Below are positions 8,618 to 17,554 of a DNA stretch of 64,000 bases, in pieces. The translations under genes were made by a program, and so were the position numbers. The notes beneath the pieces were generated by a model. It saw only the letters and a list, made by a program, of their open reading frames with translations. It searched no databases and was not told the origin of the DNA. Origin of the DNA: Niallia sp. Man26 (lineage in GTDB: Bacteria; Bacillota; Bacilli; Bacillales; Cytobacillaceae); the NCBI RefSeq assembly GCF_022049065.2, contig NZ_CP095743.1, forward strand, positions 3,301,001 to 3,365,000, given 5' to 3'. Each line of letters starts with the position of its first letter. The first letter of the stretch is position 1.

Positions 8618-8650
8618 TTAGTGCCTATAATATCATCTGGAGGTTACAGC

Positions 8651-9013
8651 ATGGAAAAGAAGAAATACAATATTTCTGTTGAGGCAACCCTTGAGGTAAT
8701 CGGCGGCAAGTGGAAATGTGTAATCCTATGCCATCTTACACATGGCAAAAAACGGACAAGCGAACTAAAGCGATTAATGCCTAATATTACCCAAAAAATG
8801 TTAACACAACAGCTTCGTGAATTAGAAGAGGACGGCATTATTAACCGAATCATTTATCAGCAAATTCCACCTAAGGTAGAATACGAGCTGAGTGAATATG
8901 GTCAAAGCCTGCAAAGTATTCTTGATGCACTATGTAATTGGGGAGAAAGGCATATTACGAAGGTCTATGGCGATAAAACACTCGTGCTGGAGGACAGCAT
9001 TTTAAATAAGTAA
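8651..9013 (+). CDS. HxlR-family winged-helix regulator
   Basis: 120-residue HxlR-family (DUF24) transcription factor. Family hallmarks are LEVIGGKWKCVILCHL at the start of the domain, KRTSELKRLMPNITQKMLTQ as the recognition region and the wing PPKVEYELSEYGQSL. One Cys lies in the KWKCVIL segment, the position used as the redox sensor in YodB/HypR-type members, and further Cys occur in LCHL and LCNWGE. So thiol stress sensing is possible. The start at 8651 follows CTGGAGGT; the longer frame from 8501 would run through the operator palindromes. It is divergent from the MFS/reductase pair. Confidence 0.9.
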   Translation: MEKKKYNISVEATLEVIGGKWKCVILCHLTHGKKRTSELKRLMPNITQKMLTQQLRELEEDGIINRIIYQQIPPKVEYELSEYGQSLQSILDALCNWGERHITKVYGDKTLVLEDSILNK

Positions 9014-9023
9014 ACAACACGAA

Positions 9024-9051
9024 AAAGCACACCTTCTTTAAGGTGTGCTTT
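9024..9051. terminator. Bidirectional terminator between hxlR-type gene and ctpB
   Basis: Perfect 12-bp stem AAAGCACACCTT/AAGGTGTGCTTT with a 4-nt loop between convergent genes. Confidence 0.85.
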
Positions 9052-9053
9052 CT

Positions 9054-10475
9054 CTAATTCACGATATATCGCAAAGCTGTTTGCAGCTGCATATCGTTTT
9101 CATCTTTTTGCATTTCCGTTCTGACTGCCTGCTGCATCTTTTCGGCTGTATTTGCGTCAATCGTTCCTGTTTCTGTCAAATTATTGCTTCCTTGAAAGGC
9201 CTTCACAGCAATTTCTGTCTGGCTGCTGAAATAACCATCCTGCCTGTCTGTCCGATAGCCAAGACTTGTTAAAATCTCCTGCGCATACTTGACTTGCTCG
9301 GTGTTCATTTCCCGCTTCAACGTCTTTTCTATTTGAAGTGGATGAGTTTTGTATAAAGCCGATTTCTCCACTTCCAAGTTTGGTTCTATCCCTTTTTTAT
9401 GAATCCAATTCCCATCAGGTGTGAGCCATTTGAATAAAGTTAATTTAATTTTGCTTCCATCCTCCATTGGCACAGCTTGCTGAACTGTCCCCTTACCGAA
9501 CGTCTTTTCACCAATAAGTGTGTAGTTTTCCGCTTCTTTCATAGCACCAGCCATTATTTCTGATGCTGAGGCACTTCCATTATCTACAAGCACAACAACT
9601 GGATAATCCTTCTTTTGTTTTAAGTCAGAGTAGAATTGTTCGGTCTCTCCATCTCGATGCTCAATTTGCACATAAGGCTTGTCTGAAGTCACAAACTCTC
9701 CTAAAATCTCATTCACACTTGTAAGCAGTCCCCCTGGGTTGCCTCTGACATCCAATATCAAGCCGGCAATTCCTTGCTGCTCTTGCTCCTGTAATGCCTT
9801 ATGAAATTCAGAAGCTGTCTCCTGTGAAAAGGAGGTAATTTCAATATAACCGATATTTTCGCCGCCCTCTCTTTTAACAGAGGAATGAACCGTTATTTGC
9901 GGAACCTCATCACGGACAACGGCTATTTGCAGCGGCTTTTCCAGCCCTTGTCTGACAATCTCCAATTCTACCTTCGTGCCTTTTTCTCCCCTAATCTTTT
10001 GCGTCACATCATACAGATCAAAGCCTTGTACACTTTCTCCGTCCACCTTAACAATTTCATCATTTGCTTTAATACCAGCCTTTTCTGCAGGAGAATCCTT
10101 TATTGGCGACACAATAATAACCTTATCGTCTTCTGCGCTTATTTCAGCACCAATGCCTTCAAAAGAGGAATCAAGAGCTTGTTCAAACTGTTTTGCGCTG
10201 TCCTTGTCCATATAAACAGAATACGGATCATCGAGGGTAGAAAGCATGCCCTTAATTGCACCCTCCTCTAATTCAGCCTTATCTACTTTTTCCACATAAT
10301 TGTTTAAGATCAGGTTATACGCTTTGTCAACCTTCGATAAGACTGTCGCATTGCTGCTTGCTGCTGAATCAGACTTCGTTTTATTCTCTTCCCATATATT
10401 CATTCCAATATAAGTGCCGCCGGCTCCAACTATGAGGGAGCTTGTCATGCATATCACCAGCAATTTTCGATTCAT
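9054..10475 (-). CDS. ctpB: CtpB, S41 carboxy-terminal processing protease
   Basis: 473-residue secreted or membrane-anchored serine protease of the S41 family. In B. subtilis CtpB cleaves SpoIVFA to trigger SigK activation. Domains are an N-terminal signal anchor (residues 5-25), a cap helix region, a PDZ domain (about 95-185; IKDSPAEKAGIKANDEIV) and the S41 core with the GNPGGLL segment. The catalytic Ser lies in GSASASEIMAGAM and the Lys in GEKTFGKGTVQQ. A C-terminal peptidoglycan-binding domain (about 395-450; LTSLGYRTDRQDGYFSSQT) completes it. In B. subtilis ctpB lies beside minJ and ftsX; here other genes separate them. Confidence 0.95.
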   Translation of the reverse strand: MNRKLLVICMTSSLIVGAGGTYIGMNIWEENKTKSDSAASSNATVLSKVDKAYNLILNNYVEKVDKAELEEGAIKGMLSTLDDPYSVYMDKDSAKQFEQALDSSFEGIGAEISAEDDKVIIVSPIKDSPAEKAGIKANDEIVKVDGESVQGFDLYDVTQKIRGEKGTKVELEIVRQGLEKPLQIAVVRDEVPQITVHSSVKREGGENIGYIEITSFSQETASEFHKALQEQEQQGIAGLILDVRGNPGGLLTSVNEILGEFVTSDKPYVQIEHRDGETEQFYSDLKQKKDYPVVVLVDNGSASASEIMAGAMKEAENYTLIGEKTFGKGTVQQAVPMEDGSKIKLTLFKWLTPDGNWIHKKGIEPNLEVEKSALYKTHPLQIEKTLKREMNTEQVKYAQEILTSLGYRTDRQDGYFSSQTEIAVKAFQGSNNLTETGTIDANTAEKMQQAVRTEMQKDENDMQLQTALRYIVN

Positions 10476-10636
10476 CTAAGATCGTCCTCTCTTCCTTCTT
10501 CATGAGAATAGCCTTACTGAATCTATATGCCGAGAGCAGACAAGTTATGATGACAGCTTTTGCTGTACGCTATTTAAAGTGCACCTATTTTCCCTAGTTG
10601 AATAACCTATACAGACGAAAGGGAGGAATGCCTAAA

Positions 10637-11464
10637 ATGTTTTATCATATAAAAGAACTAGCATACCAAGCAAAGCCAGAAAAACCAGATCCACTTTTCG
10701 CTAGAAGAATTCAAGAACTAATCGGCGGCCAATTCGGAGAAATGTCTGTTATGAATCAATATTTATTTCAAGCATGGGGTACAAGAGGACATGCAAAATA
10801 CAGAGATTTACTGTTAGATACAGGTACGGAGGAAATAGGTCATATTGAGCTATTGTCCACAATGGTTGCCCGTCTCTTAGATGATGCACCTGTAACCGAA
10901 CTGGAGTCTGCAGCTGCTACTAATCCTGCGTTAGCGGCGATTATCGGCGGGATGGACCCACAGCACGCTATCGTATCCGGCTTATCAGCAACTCCAAAAG
11001 ACAGCAACGGAGTGCCTTGGAACAGCGGCTATATCATTGCGAGCGGCAATCTGCTTGCAGATATGCGTTCTAACCTGCATGCTGAATCACAAGGAAGATT
11101 GCAGGCAGTAAGAATTTTTGAACAAACAGATGACAGAGGTATTAAAGATATGCTTTCCTACCTTATCGCAAGGGACACTATGCATCAAAATCAATGGCTT
11201 GCTGCTATTTATGAACTCGAACAGCAAGAAGGGGTTGTTGTTCCAAGCACGTTCCCGAAGGAATTGGAAAAAAGAGAGGTTTCTTATTTATTCTTGAACC
11301 ATTCGATGGGAGACGAAAGCAGCAAAGGAAGATGGGCATCTGGTCCAAGTATGGATGGTATGGGCACATTCCAATACGTAAAGGACGTACCTCCATTCGG
11401 TCCTGCTCCAAAATTAAAGCCTGCACCGCCGGCAGAGCATGGTACACCTCCAAATGTAATGTAG
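10637..11464 (+). CDS. Manganese catalase
   Basis: Non-haem dimanganese catalase of 275 residues, like B. subtilis YdbD and longer than the coat protein CotJC. It splits hydrogen peroxide. All five expected metal ligands are recognisable: Glu in GQFGEMSVMNQY, Glu and His in TEEIGHIELLSTM, Glu in LHAESQGRLQ and His in ARDTMHQNQWL. The tail is Pro-rich (about 255-275). The start at 10637 has GGAGG at a 10-nt distance; an ATG at 10628 touches the same Shine-Dalgarno and is less likely. It stands alone, flanked by a bidirectional terminator. The context next to metal efflux genes suggests a stress locus. Confidence 0.93.
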   Translation: MFYHIKELAYQAKPEKPDPLFARRIQELIGGQFGEMSVMNQYLFQAWGTRGHAKYRDLLLDTGTEEIGHIELLSTMVARLLDDAPVTELESAAATNPALAAIIGGMDPQHAIVSGLSATPKDSNGVPWNSGYIIASGNLLADMRSNLHAESQGRLQAVRIFEQTDDRGIKDMLSYLIARDTMHQNQWLAAIYELEQQEGVVVPSTFPKELEKREVSYLFLNHSMGDESSKGRWASGPSMDGMGTFQYVKDVPPFGPAPKLKPAPPAEHGTPPNVM

Positions 11465-11473
11465 CATAAAAAG

Positions 11474-11498
11474 AGCCACTGTCTAAAAGACAGTGGCT
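11474..11498. terminator. Bidirectional terminator, catalase and cadA
   Basis: Perfect 11-bp stem AGCCACTGTCT/AGACAGTGGCT with a 3-nt loop between convergent genes. Confidence 0.85.
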
Positions 11499-11506
11499 GA
11501 CTATTT

Positions 11507-13699
11507 TCATGGAAGATTTTTTATAGATAAGACTCTCATTGCATTCAGCACAGCAATTAAGGTAACTCCAACATCTGAAAACACCGCTTCCCACATTGTA
11601 GCAACTCCAAAGGCCCCAAGCAAAAGGAACAGCGCTTTAACTCCTAACGCAAACACAATATTTTGCCAAACAATCTTGCGTGTTTTTTTAGCAATGGAAA
11701 TGGCAGAGACAATTTTTGAAGGTTCATCTGTCATAATGACTATATCAGCTGCTTCAATGGCTGCATCTGAACCTAAGCCACCCATCGCCATGCCTACATC
11801 TGCCCGCGCTAATACAGGTGTATCGTTAATCCCGTCTCCTACAAATAAGATCTTCTCTTTTGGAGATTTTCTTTTATCCAGTTTTTCTATCTCTTCTACC
11901 TTATCCTGTGGAAGGAGCTCTGCATGCACAACGTCTATATTCAGAGACTTAGCAACACTTGCGCCCACCGCAGCAGCATCCCCTGTAAGCATAACCGTTT
12001 TTTTAATGCCAGCTTGCTTCAATGCTGCAATAGCCTGCTTGGCATCCTCCTTCAATTGGTCGGATATGACAAGTGAGCCAATAAACTCCTTATTTGCTGC
12101 TACATAGACAATTGTTCCAATCTCTTCTCTTAACTCGAAATCAATTCCTTCCTTCACCATCAGCTTGTAGTTACCAGCTAATACTTTTAAACCATTAACA
12201 GCTGCAATGATTCCGTAGCCTGGGATTTCCTCATAATCATTTACATCTGCTTCTGAAACTGCGCCCCCATAAGCCTTTCTGATTGATTCGGCAATCGGAT
12301 GGTTAGAATGAATCTCTGCACTTGCCGCATTCCGCAGAACATCTTGGTCTGAATAACCGTTAGCAGGATGCACAGACACTACTTCAAATACTCCCTTTGT
12401 AAGGGTACCTGTCTTATCAAACACCGCATACTTAACATCATTCAAGGCCTCCAAATAGTTGCTGCCTTTTACAAGAATTCCCGCTTTAGATGCAGCACCT
12501 ATTCCGCCGAAAAAGCCAAGAGGAATAGAAACAACGAGCGCACATGGACAAGAGATAACTAAGAAAATCAAGGCACGATACAGCCAATCAGAAAATACAG
12601 CACCCTCCAAAAATAGAGGAGGCACTACAGCTAATAATGCTGCAATGATTACCACAACCGGTGTATAGTAACGAGCAAATTTCGTGATGAAGTTTTCTGT
12701 CGGCGCTTTTCTGCTGCTGGCATTTTGAACAAGTTCCAAAATTTTCGCAACAGTAGACTGACTATATTCCTTCGTTACCTTGACAGTGAGCACTCCATTT
12801 TTATTGATGAAGCCGCTGAGTATATCATGTCCCGGCTCTACATCTCTTGGCATGGACTCCCCTGTCAATGCCGAAGTATCAACGCTTGATTTACCCTCAA
12901 CAACAATACCGTCAAGCGGTATCTTCTCTCCAGGCTTGATAACGATAATATCACCGATTGTCACCTCTTCTGGAGACACCTTTTCAAGGGTCTCCCCTTT
13001 CATCACATTGGCATAATCTGGTCTGATATTCATTAAGCTGCTAATCGACTTACGTGAACGGTTTACAGCAGCTCCCTGGAACAGCTCGCCGACTTGATAA
13101 AACAGCATGACAGCAACGCCCTCTGGATATTCTTGAATTGCAAATGCTCCTATCGTGGCAATGGCCATTAAGAAATGCTCATCAAATACTTGGCCGCGGA
13201 CGATATTTGTACAAGCCCGCCATACAATGTCTCCGCCAATAATAAGATAGGCAACAACAAAGGCAGACAGCTTTATAACACCATCCAGCGGAAGAAAATA
13301 AGCAAAAAGAGCGATTATCGTCCCGATTACAAGCCGTGTTATCATTCTTTGCATGCTCTTGCTTCCATGGTCATGTGAATGTCCATGGCTGTGACTATGA
13401 CTGTGACCATGCTGATGATGAGCATGATCATGCTTGTTTGTTTGCCGATTTTCCCCCGCTGTTTTTTCTTTTAATTTTACATGCGGTTCCAACCGTTTTA
13501 TTGCCTTTTCCGCTTTTGCGATTATCGGGCCTTCTTCGTCACTGAACTGTAAGGACAATGTCTGTGTCGCAAAATTGACTTGGCATTCATTCACACCCTC
13601 TATCGCGGCAACACCCCGCTCAATTTTCATGGCACAATTCGCACAGTCCAGCCCTTCTAATATAAAGTCTTTCCTTTGCAGCTGTTTTCCTTCCTCCAT
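11507..13699 (-). CDS. cadA: P1B-type Cd/Zn/Pb efflux ATPase
   Basis: Heavy-metal P-type ATPase of about 730 residues that exports Zn, Cd or Pb. Order of domains: N-terminal HMA domain with LEGLDCANCAMKIE (metal-binding CxxC), then a His-rich stretch with repeated HSH and HGH around residues 90-115, then eight membrane helices. The actuator motif is DTSALTGESMP, the ion-channel motif SCPCALV, the phosphorylation loop DKTGTLT and the hinge GDGINDTPVLARADVG. The start at 13699 has AGAGGGG 6 nt upstream; a start six codons earlier is less favoured. A CzrA-type repressor gene lies upstream and a matching operator precedes the gene, so metal-induced expression is likely. Confidence 0.94.
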   Translation of the reverse strand: MEEGKQLQRKDFILEGLDCANCAMKIERGVAAIEGVNECQVNFATQTLSLQFSDEEGPIIAKAEKAIKRLEPHVKLKEKTAGENRQTNKHDHAHHQHGHSHSHSHGHSHDHGSKSMQRMITRLVIGTIIALFAYFLPLDGVIKLSAFVVAYLIIGGDIVWRACTNIVRGQVFDEHFLMAIATIGAFAIQEYPEGVAVMLFYQVGELFQGAAVNRSRKSISSLMNIRPDYANVMKGETLEKVSPEEVTIGDIIVIKPGEKIPLDGIVVEGKSSVDTSALTGESMPRDVEPGHDILSGFINKNGVLTVKVTKEYSQSTVAKILELVQNASSRKAPTENFITKFARYYTPVVVIIAALLAVVPPLFLEGAVFSDWLYRALIFLVISCPCALVVSIPLGFFGGIGAASKAGILVKGSNYLEALNDVKYAVFDKTGTLTKGVFEVVSVHPANGYSDQDVLRNAASAEIHSNHPIAESIRKAYGGAVSEADVNDYEEIPGYGIIAAVNGLKVLAGNYKLMVKEGIDFELREEIGTIVYVAANKEFIGSLVISDQLKEDAKQAIAALKQAGIKKTVMLTGDAAAVGASVAKSLNIDVVHAELLPQDKVEEIEKLDKRKSPKEKILFVGDGINDTPVLARADVGMAMGGLGSDAAIEAADIVIMTDEPSKIVSAISIAKKTRKIVWQNIVFALGVKALFLLLGAFGVATMWEAVFSDVGVTLIAVLNAMRVLSIKNLP

Positions 13700-13796
13700 G
13701 GTTTTCCCCTCTTTCATTAATTGTCTTAAATGAAATTCTTCCCTGTCAGAAAAGGATTGATTTATTTAATATCACTTAATTATCGAGAAAATCATT

Positions 13797-13816
13797 ATAT
13801 GAACAATTACTCATAT
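13797..13816. promoter_or_regulatory. ArsR/CzrA-type operator upstream of cadA
   Basis: Inverted repeat ATATGA-N8-TCATAT, 98 bp upstream of the cadA start. It resembles the imperfect 12-2-12 operators of SmtB/CzrA repressors (TGAA...TTCA). A second TTCATAT follows at 13818-13824. Confidence 0.5.
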
Positions 13817-13862
13817 ATTCATATTATATGTAAGCAGGCTCGAAAGTGTCAATGTTATTTCC

Positions 13863-13924
13863 AATATGGGTATAGAACAGCAGCAGCCAAACGAGTCTGG
13901 CTGCTGCTGTTCTATATCCATATT
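13863..13924. repeat. Long inverted repeat after czrA (27-bp arms)
   Basis: Arms 13863-13889 and 13898-13924 are complementary over 27 bp with one mismatch, around an 8-nt spacer. The core is (GCA)n-rich: AACAGCAGCAGCCA. It starts inside the czrA stop codon. It can act as a terminator but lacks a T-run and is longer than other terminators in this window. Confidence 0.75.
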
Positions 13925-14270
13925 AATGATGTCTTGCATGGTCAATCATCTGCTTTAAAACACTCATAACATGCTCATCATCGCAAGAGTATATCATCGT
14001 TGTTCCTTCCCTGCGATATTTAACAAGGCGAAGGTTTTTCAAAAACCGCAGCTGATGAGAAACTGTCGACTGAAGCATCTGCAGTCTTTCTGCTATTTCA
14101 TTAACAGAATGCTGCTTTTCTGACAATAGATGGAGAATCTTAATTCTTGTCGGATCTGATAAAGCTTTAAATGTTTGGGAAACAATAAATAATGTCTCCT
14201 CATCAAGGATTGCACCAGCACCGCTTATTGGGTTCAACTCTTCATTATCTTTATTATCATTGCCGCTCAT
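13923..14270 (-). CDS. czrA: CzrA/SmtB-type metal-sensing ArsR repressor
   Basis: 115-residue ArsR-family repressor. The winged-helix core includes [19 protein letters not shown] and the recognition helix [17 protein letters not shown]. The helix alpha-5 zinc site of CzrA is complete: D-x-H followed ten residues later by H-x2-H in the C-terminal stretch [20 protein letters not shown]. The N-terminal Cys motif of CadC-type sensors is absent, so Zn/Co/Cd sensing by the alpha-5 site is expected. The ATG at 14270 has the better Shine-Dalgarno distance (AGAGGAG); the start at 14276 is also possible. The cadA pump lies downstream on the same strand and is the presumed target. Confidence 0.9.
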   Translation of the reverse strand: MSGNDNKDNEELNPISGAGAILDEETLFIVSQTFKALSDPTRIKILHLLSEKQHSVNEIAERLQMLQSTVSHQLRFLKNLRLVKYRREGTTMIYSCDDEHVMSVLKQMIDHARHH

Positions 14271-14356
14271 TTTCATTGCTCCTCTTTAAAAAACTCATAT
14301 CTTTATTATAGCATAGTAATATCTGGATACATCCTTACGACCGCTTATGGAAAAAC

Positions 14357-14390
14357 AAAAAAGCTTGTCCATATTGTGGACAAGCTTTTT
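14357..14390 (-). terminator. Terminator of the M23/EnvC-like gene
   Basis: Stem AAAAAGCTTGTCC/GGACAAGCTTTTT directly after the stop codon, with an A/T tail on both sides. Confidence 0.85.
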
Positions 14391-14396
14391 AATCTA

Positions 14397-15803
14397 TTAG
14401 ATTGGAACAATACCAATCGGGTTGATTGCGTTGGATTTAGCTGCATTCCATTCGCCTTTATGCAATTCAAAATGCAAATGCTGTCCTTGGGAATCACCAG
14501 TATTACCCATTGTACCGATACGCTGGCCTTTTGAGACAACCTGACCTGCACTAACTTTTCTGCTTCCTGATTTCATATGAGCATAAACAGTTGTGTACTG
14601 TTGGCCATTAATAGAGTGTGCAACAAATATCGCTTCACCATAACTGCTTGATGTGTAAGAACGAATAACAACACCGTCTGCTGCTGCAACAATTGCAACA
14701 TTATCACCTGTTGCTGCTAAGTCAATTCCCGCATGGAAAGTTCCCCAGCGTTGACCTAAGCCAGAAGTAAGCACTCCATTAGCTGGTTTTGTCCAGTTTC
14801 CTGAAGATACACCAGGTGTTGATGCTGCAGAAGATGAACTTGAACTGCTTGAGCTTGAGCTTGATTTTGAACTAGAACTAGAACTTGAGCTAGATTTAGA
14901 ACTTGAGCTGCTCGACTGTGCTGCCTTTGCTTTAGCAGCTGCTGCTTCTGCTGCTGCCGCCGCTTCCGCAGCTTCTTGTTTCTTTCTTTCTTCCTCTGCT
15001 TTTCTTGCAGCTTCCGCTTGACGCTGTTTTTCCAGCTCAATTGCTTTTTCCATTGCTACCTTTTGGTCTGCCAAGATTGCTTCTTCTTCTTCAAGTGAAA
15101 GCATTTCTGCATGGACATGACCCTCTTCCTCTTCAAGCTGTGCCATCACTTTATCTTTTTCTTTCTTTTTGGAATCCAAATCTGCCTTCATGTCTTCCAA
15201 CTCACTTAGCATTGTTTCCAGTGAGCTTAGTTTTTCTTTTAACTCAGCCTTTGAATCTTCCAGAAGCTTTTTATCTGCTTCCTGCTCCTTTAAGATAGCG
15301 CGGTCTGCTTCCACAATTGTTGCCACAGCACCGACACGGTCAATTAAATCACTGATGCTTTGAGCGCCCATAAGCACATCCATGTAGCTGACTGCACCGC
15401 CAGTTTCCTGCATAGCTCTTGCTCTGTCTTTCAGCACTTCATTTCTTTCATCAATTCTTTTTTGTGTTGCTTTAATTTGTTTCTCCAGCTTTGCCACATC
15501 ATCTTTTGTTGTTTCAATCTGTTCTTTTTTCTCAATAATGTTAACTTGTGTAGTAGAAATCGCTGTGTTTAATCTCTCCAGCTCTTCTTCAACCGATGCC
15601 TGTTCATCATGTATGCTGTCTAGTTCTTCGTTTTTGTTGTTCTTTTCACTTTCTACATCTTGCTGCTTGCTTTCGATCTCCTCTTTTTGCTTGTTAAGAT
15701 CGCTTACGCTTGCTGCATTTGCCGTAGAAAAAGGTCCTTGAGCAACAATACCACCAATGCCTAAAGTAGTAACGACTGTCCATTTAACTATTGTATTTTT
15801 CAA
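14397..15803 (-). CDS. EnvC/PcsB-like coiled-coil protein with M23 endopeptidase domain
   Basis: Secreted 468-residue peptidoglycan hydrolase or amidase activator. A signal peptide ends near residue 30 (STANAAS). Residues 32-270 form long coiled coils rich in E, K and Q. An Ala-rich then Ser-rich low-complexity linker (about 270-325, poly-Ser blocks broken by Lys) follows. The C-terminal LytM/M23 domain has zinc-type residues HAGIDLA and GQHLHFELHKG, so the catalytic His/Asp appear present. It lies next to ftsX-ftsE. FtsEX complexes activate coiled-coil hydrolases (EnvC, PcsB, CwlO), so this is the likely FtsEX partner. It differs from CwlO of B. subtilis, which ends in an NlpC/P60 domain. 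Confidence 0.85.
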   Translation of the reverse strand: MKNTIVKWTVVTTLGIGGIVAQGPFSTANAASVSDLNKQKEEIESKQQDVESEKNNKNEELDSIHDEQASVEEELERLNTAISTTQVNIIEKKEQIETTKDDVAKLEKQIKATQKRIDERNEVLKDRARAMQETGGAVSYMDVLMGAQSISDLIDRVGAVATIVEADRAILKEQEADKKLLEDSKAELKEKLSSLETMLSELEDMKADLDSKKKEKDKVMAQLEEEEGHVHAEMLSLEEEEAILADQKVAMEKAIELEKQRQAEAARKAEEERKKQEAAEAAAAAEAAAAKAKAAQSSSSSSKSSSSSSSSSKSSSSSSSSSSSSAASTPGVSSGNWTKPANGVLTSGLGQRWGTFHAGIDLAATGDNVAIVAAADGVVIRSYTSSSYGEAIFVAHSINGQQYTTVYAHMKSGSRKVSAGQVVSKGQRIGTMGNTGDSQGQHLHFELHKGEWNAAKSNAINPIGIVPI

Positions 15804-15899
15804 GCTCTCATGCCTTCCCCTCTAAAAAAATAGATACGTAGGTTTAACTACTTGTAAACTAGTATTTTAGTACTATACCATTGAAAATAACGCCAATTT

Positions 15900-15976
15900 A
15901 ATAGCCTGGCCTTTTATCCAGGCTATTAAGTAGCAGTATATTGTGTTTCACAGGAAGAAGGGACTACTTCTTCCTG
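15900..15976 (-). terminator. Two tandem hairpins after ftsX
   Basis: Perfect stems CAGGAAGAAG/CTTCTTCCTG (15951-15976) and AATAGCCTGG/CCAGGCTATT (15900-15927) between ftsX and the M23 gene. Neither has a clean T-run. They probably limit read-through. Confidence 0.55.
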
Positions 15977-15984
15977 TTTCCACC

Positions 15985-16878
15985 TTACACCTTCAAGAAT
16001 TTGCGAATACTCATGACACTTCCCCATATACCGATCAATGCACCCATTAGCAATAGCAATGCTCCCACTTGATAAACAAATGGCGTATAATCAAGTATTT
16101 GGATGTAGTTGCCTGCCAATCTCGGATTCAAGTATTCATATGCATAATAATAAATGACCGATACAATGCCGATTGGAATAATCGAACCAATGACGCCAAG
16201 CCACATACCTTCCAAGAAGAACGGCCAGCGGATGAACCAGTTAGTTGCACCGACAAGTCTCATAATTTCTATCTCTTTACGTCTGGCAACAATGGTGATT
16301 TTAATTGTGTTGGAGATTAGGAACATTGCTGTAAACAGAAGCCCTGCAATTAGGACAATCCCGACGTTCCTGCTGACATTAATGACCTTGAACAGCCTGT
16401 CGACCGTACCTTGTCCGTATTTTACAGTTGCCGCATTTTCAAACTTCTCAATTTGCTGTGCGACTTTTTTTGTGTCATTTGGATTTTTTGTTTTAACAAC
16501 AAACACATCACTTAATGGGTTATCCTGCTGAAACAGCTCATAAGCATCCCCATCGTCACCGAAGCTTTCAATCAAGTTGTCTAATTCCTGCTGTTTCGTA
16601 GAGAATGTTACGCTGTCGACATCTGATATGCCCTTAATCTTATCCTCTAAGGCAGCCTGATCATCTTTTGAAGCTGTCTGATCAATATGAACACGAATTT
16701 CCACGTTCTCTTCTATTGTTGTGGCAACCTCGTTCAAATTCATCATAATGACGAAAAACACACCAACCAAAATTAGCGTTATCGCCACAGAACTTATCGA
16801 AGCGAATGTCATCCATCCGTTTCTCCATAAACTTTTAAAACTTTCTCTAGCATGTCTTTTTACTGTTCTAGCCTTCAT
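15985..16878 (-). CDS. ftsX: FtsX, cell-division ABC permease-like protein
   Basis: 297-residue FtsX with one N-terminal helix (about 25-45), a large extracellular domain (about 45-165) that senses or drives cell-wall hydrolases, and three C-terminal helices with the NTIKITIVARRKEIEIMRLVGA cytoplasmic signature. The ATG at 16878 is preceded by AGAGGTGAT at good distance and overlaps the end of ftsE by 11 bp, the usual coupling. The longer frame to 16920 lies inside ftsE and is rejected. B. subtilis FtsX is about the same length. It works with FtsE, and here probably with the neighbouring M23 protein, in wall hydrolysis for elongation or division. Confidence 0.95.
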   Translation of the reverse strand: MKARTVKRHARESFKSLWRNGWMTFASISSVAITLILVGVFFVIMMNLNEVATTIEENVEIRVHIDQTASKDDQAALEDKIKGISDVDSVTFSTKQQELDNLIESFGDDGDAYELFQQDNPLSDVFVVKTKNPNDTKKVAQQIEKFENAATVKYGQGTVDRLFKVINVSRNVGIVLIAGLLFTAMFLISNTIKITIVARRKEIEIMRLVGATNWFIRWPFFLEGMWLGVIGSIIPIGIVSVIYYYAYEYLNPRLAGNYIQILDYTPFVYQVGALLLLMGALIGIWGSVMSIRKFLKV

Positions 16879-17554
16879 ATCCGTAATCACCTCTCTGCTC
16901 GTCACGAACAATTCTTCCACCTTCGATGGCGATTACACGATGTCTAATCGTATTAACAATTTCCTTATTGTGGGTAGCCATCACAACGGTAGTTCCCCGA
17001 TTGTTGATTTCCTCAAAAATATTCATGATTTCCCAAGAGGTTTCAGGGTCAAGATTCCCAGTTGGCTCATCGGCAATGACAAGCTTTGGGGAGTTTACAA
17101 TCGAGCGGGCAATGGATACACGCTGCTGCTCTCCGCCTGATAGTTCAGTAGGCAGCATTCTTGCTTTATGCTTCAACCCTACTAGTCCTAAAGTGTCCAT
17201 CACACGTTTTTTAATTGATTTAGGGTTTTCTTCAATTACTTCCAATGCAAATGCCACATTTTCAAATACAGTCAATGTCGGCAAAAGCTTAAAGTCCTGA
17301 AAGACGACTCCCATATTTCTTCGCAGCAAAGGAACCTTGCTGTTTTTCAATTTTGCTAAGTTTACACCGTTTATCAAGATTGTTCCTTGTGTCGGTTTTT
17401 CCTCGCGATGCATCATTTTAATGAATGTTGATTTTCCGGCACCACTCGGTCCAACTACATATACAAACTCACCTTGAGCTATTTTTACATCTATCCCATT
17501 GGCTGCAATAACGCCATTGGCATATTTCTTTATTACATTTTTCATTTCAATCAT
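16868..17554 (-). CDS. ftsE: FtsE, cell-division ABC ATPase
   Basis: 228-residue ATPase. Walker A is GPSGAGKSTF (near residue 35), the signature is LSGGEQQRVSIARSI, Walker B is LVIADEPTGNLDP and the switch His lies in VVMATHNKEIV. It partners FtsX, whose gene overlaps its 3' end. Upstream 560 bp are non-coding. In B. subtilis cccB precedes ftsE; that gene is absent here. Confidence 0.97.
   Translation of the reverse strand: MIEMKNVIKKYANGVIAANGIDVKIAQGEFVYVVGPSGAGKSTFIKMMHREEKPTQGTILINGVNLAKLKNSKVPLLRRNMGVVFQDFKLLPTLTVFENVAFALEVIEENPKSIKKRVMDTLGLVGLKHKARMLPTELSGGEQQRVSIARSIVNSPKLVIADEPTGNLDPETSWEIMNIFEEINNRGTTVVMATHNKEIVNTIRHRVIAIEGGRIVRDEQRGDYGYEG

Noticed and set aside
13336..13545. His/Asp-rich plus-strand frame
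   Set aside because: Shadow of the His-rich linker of cadA on the opposite strand.
14820..14960. Repetitive DNA that might be a CRISPR or tandem repeat
   Set aside because: It encodes the poly-Ser and poly-Ala linker of the M23 protein; there are no spacers.
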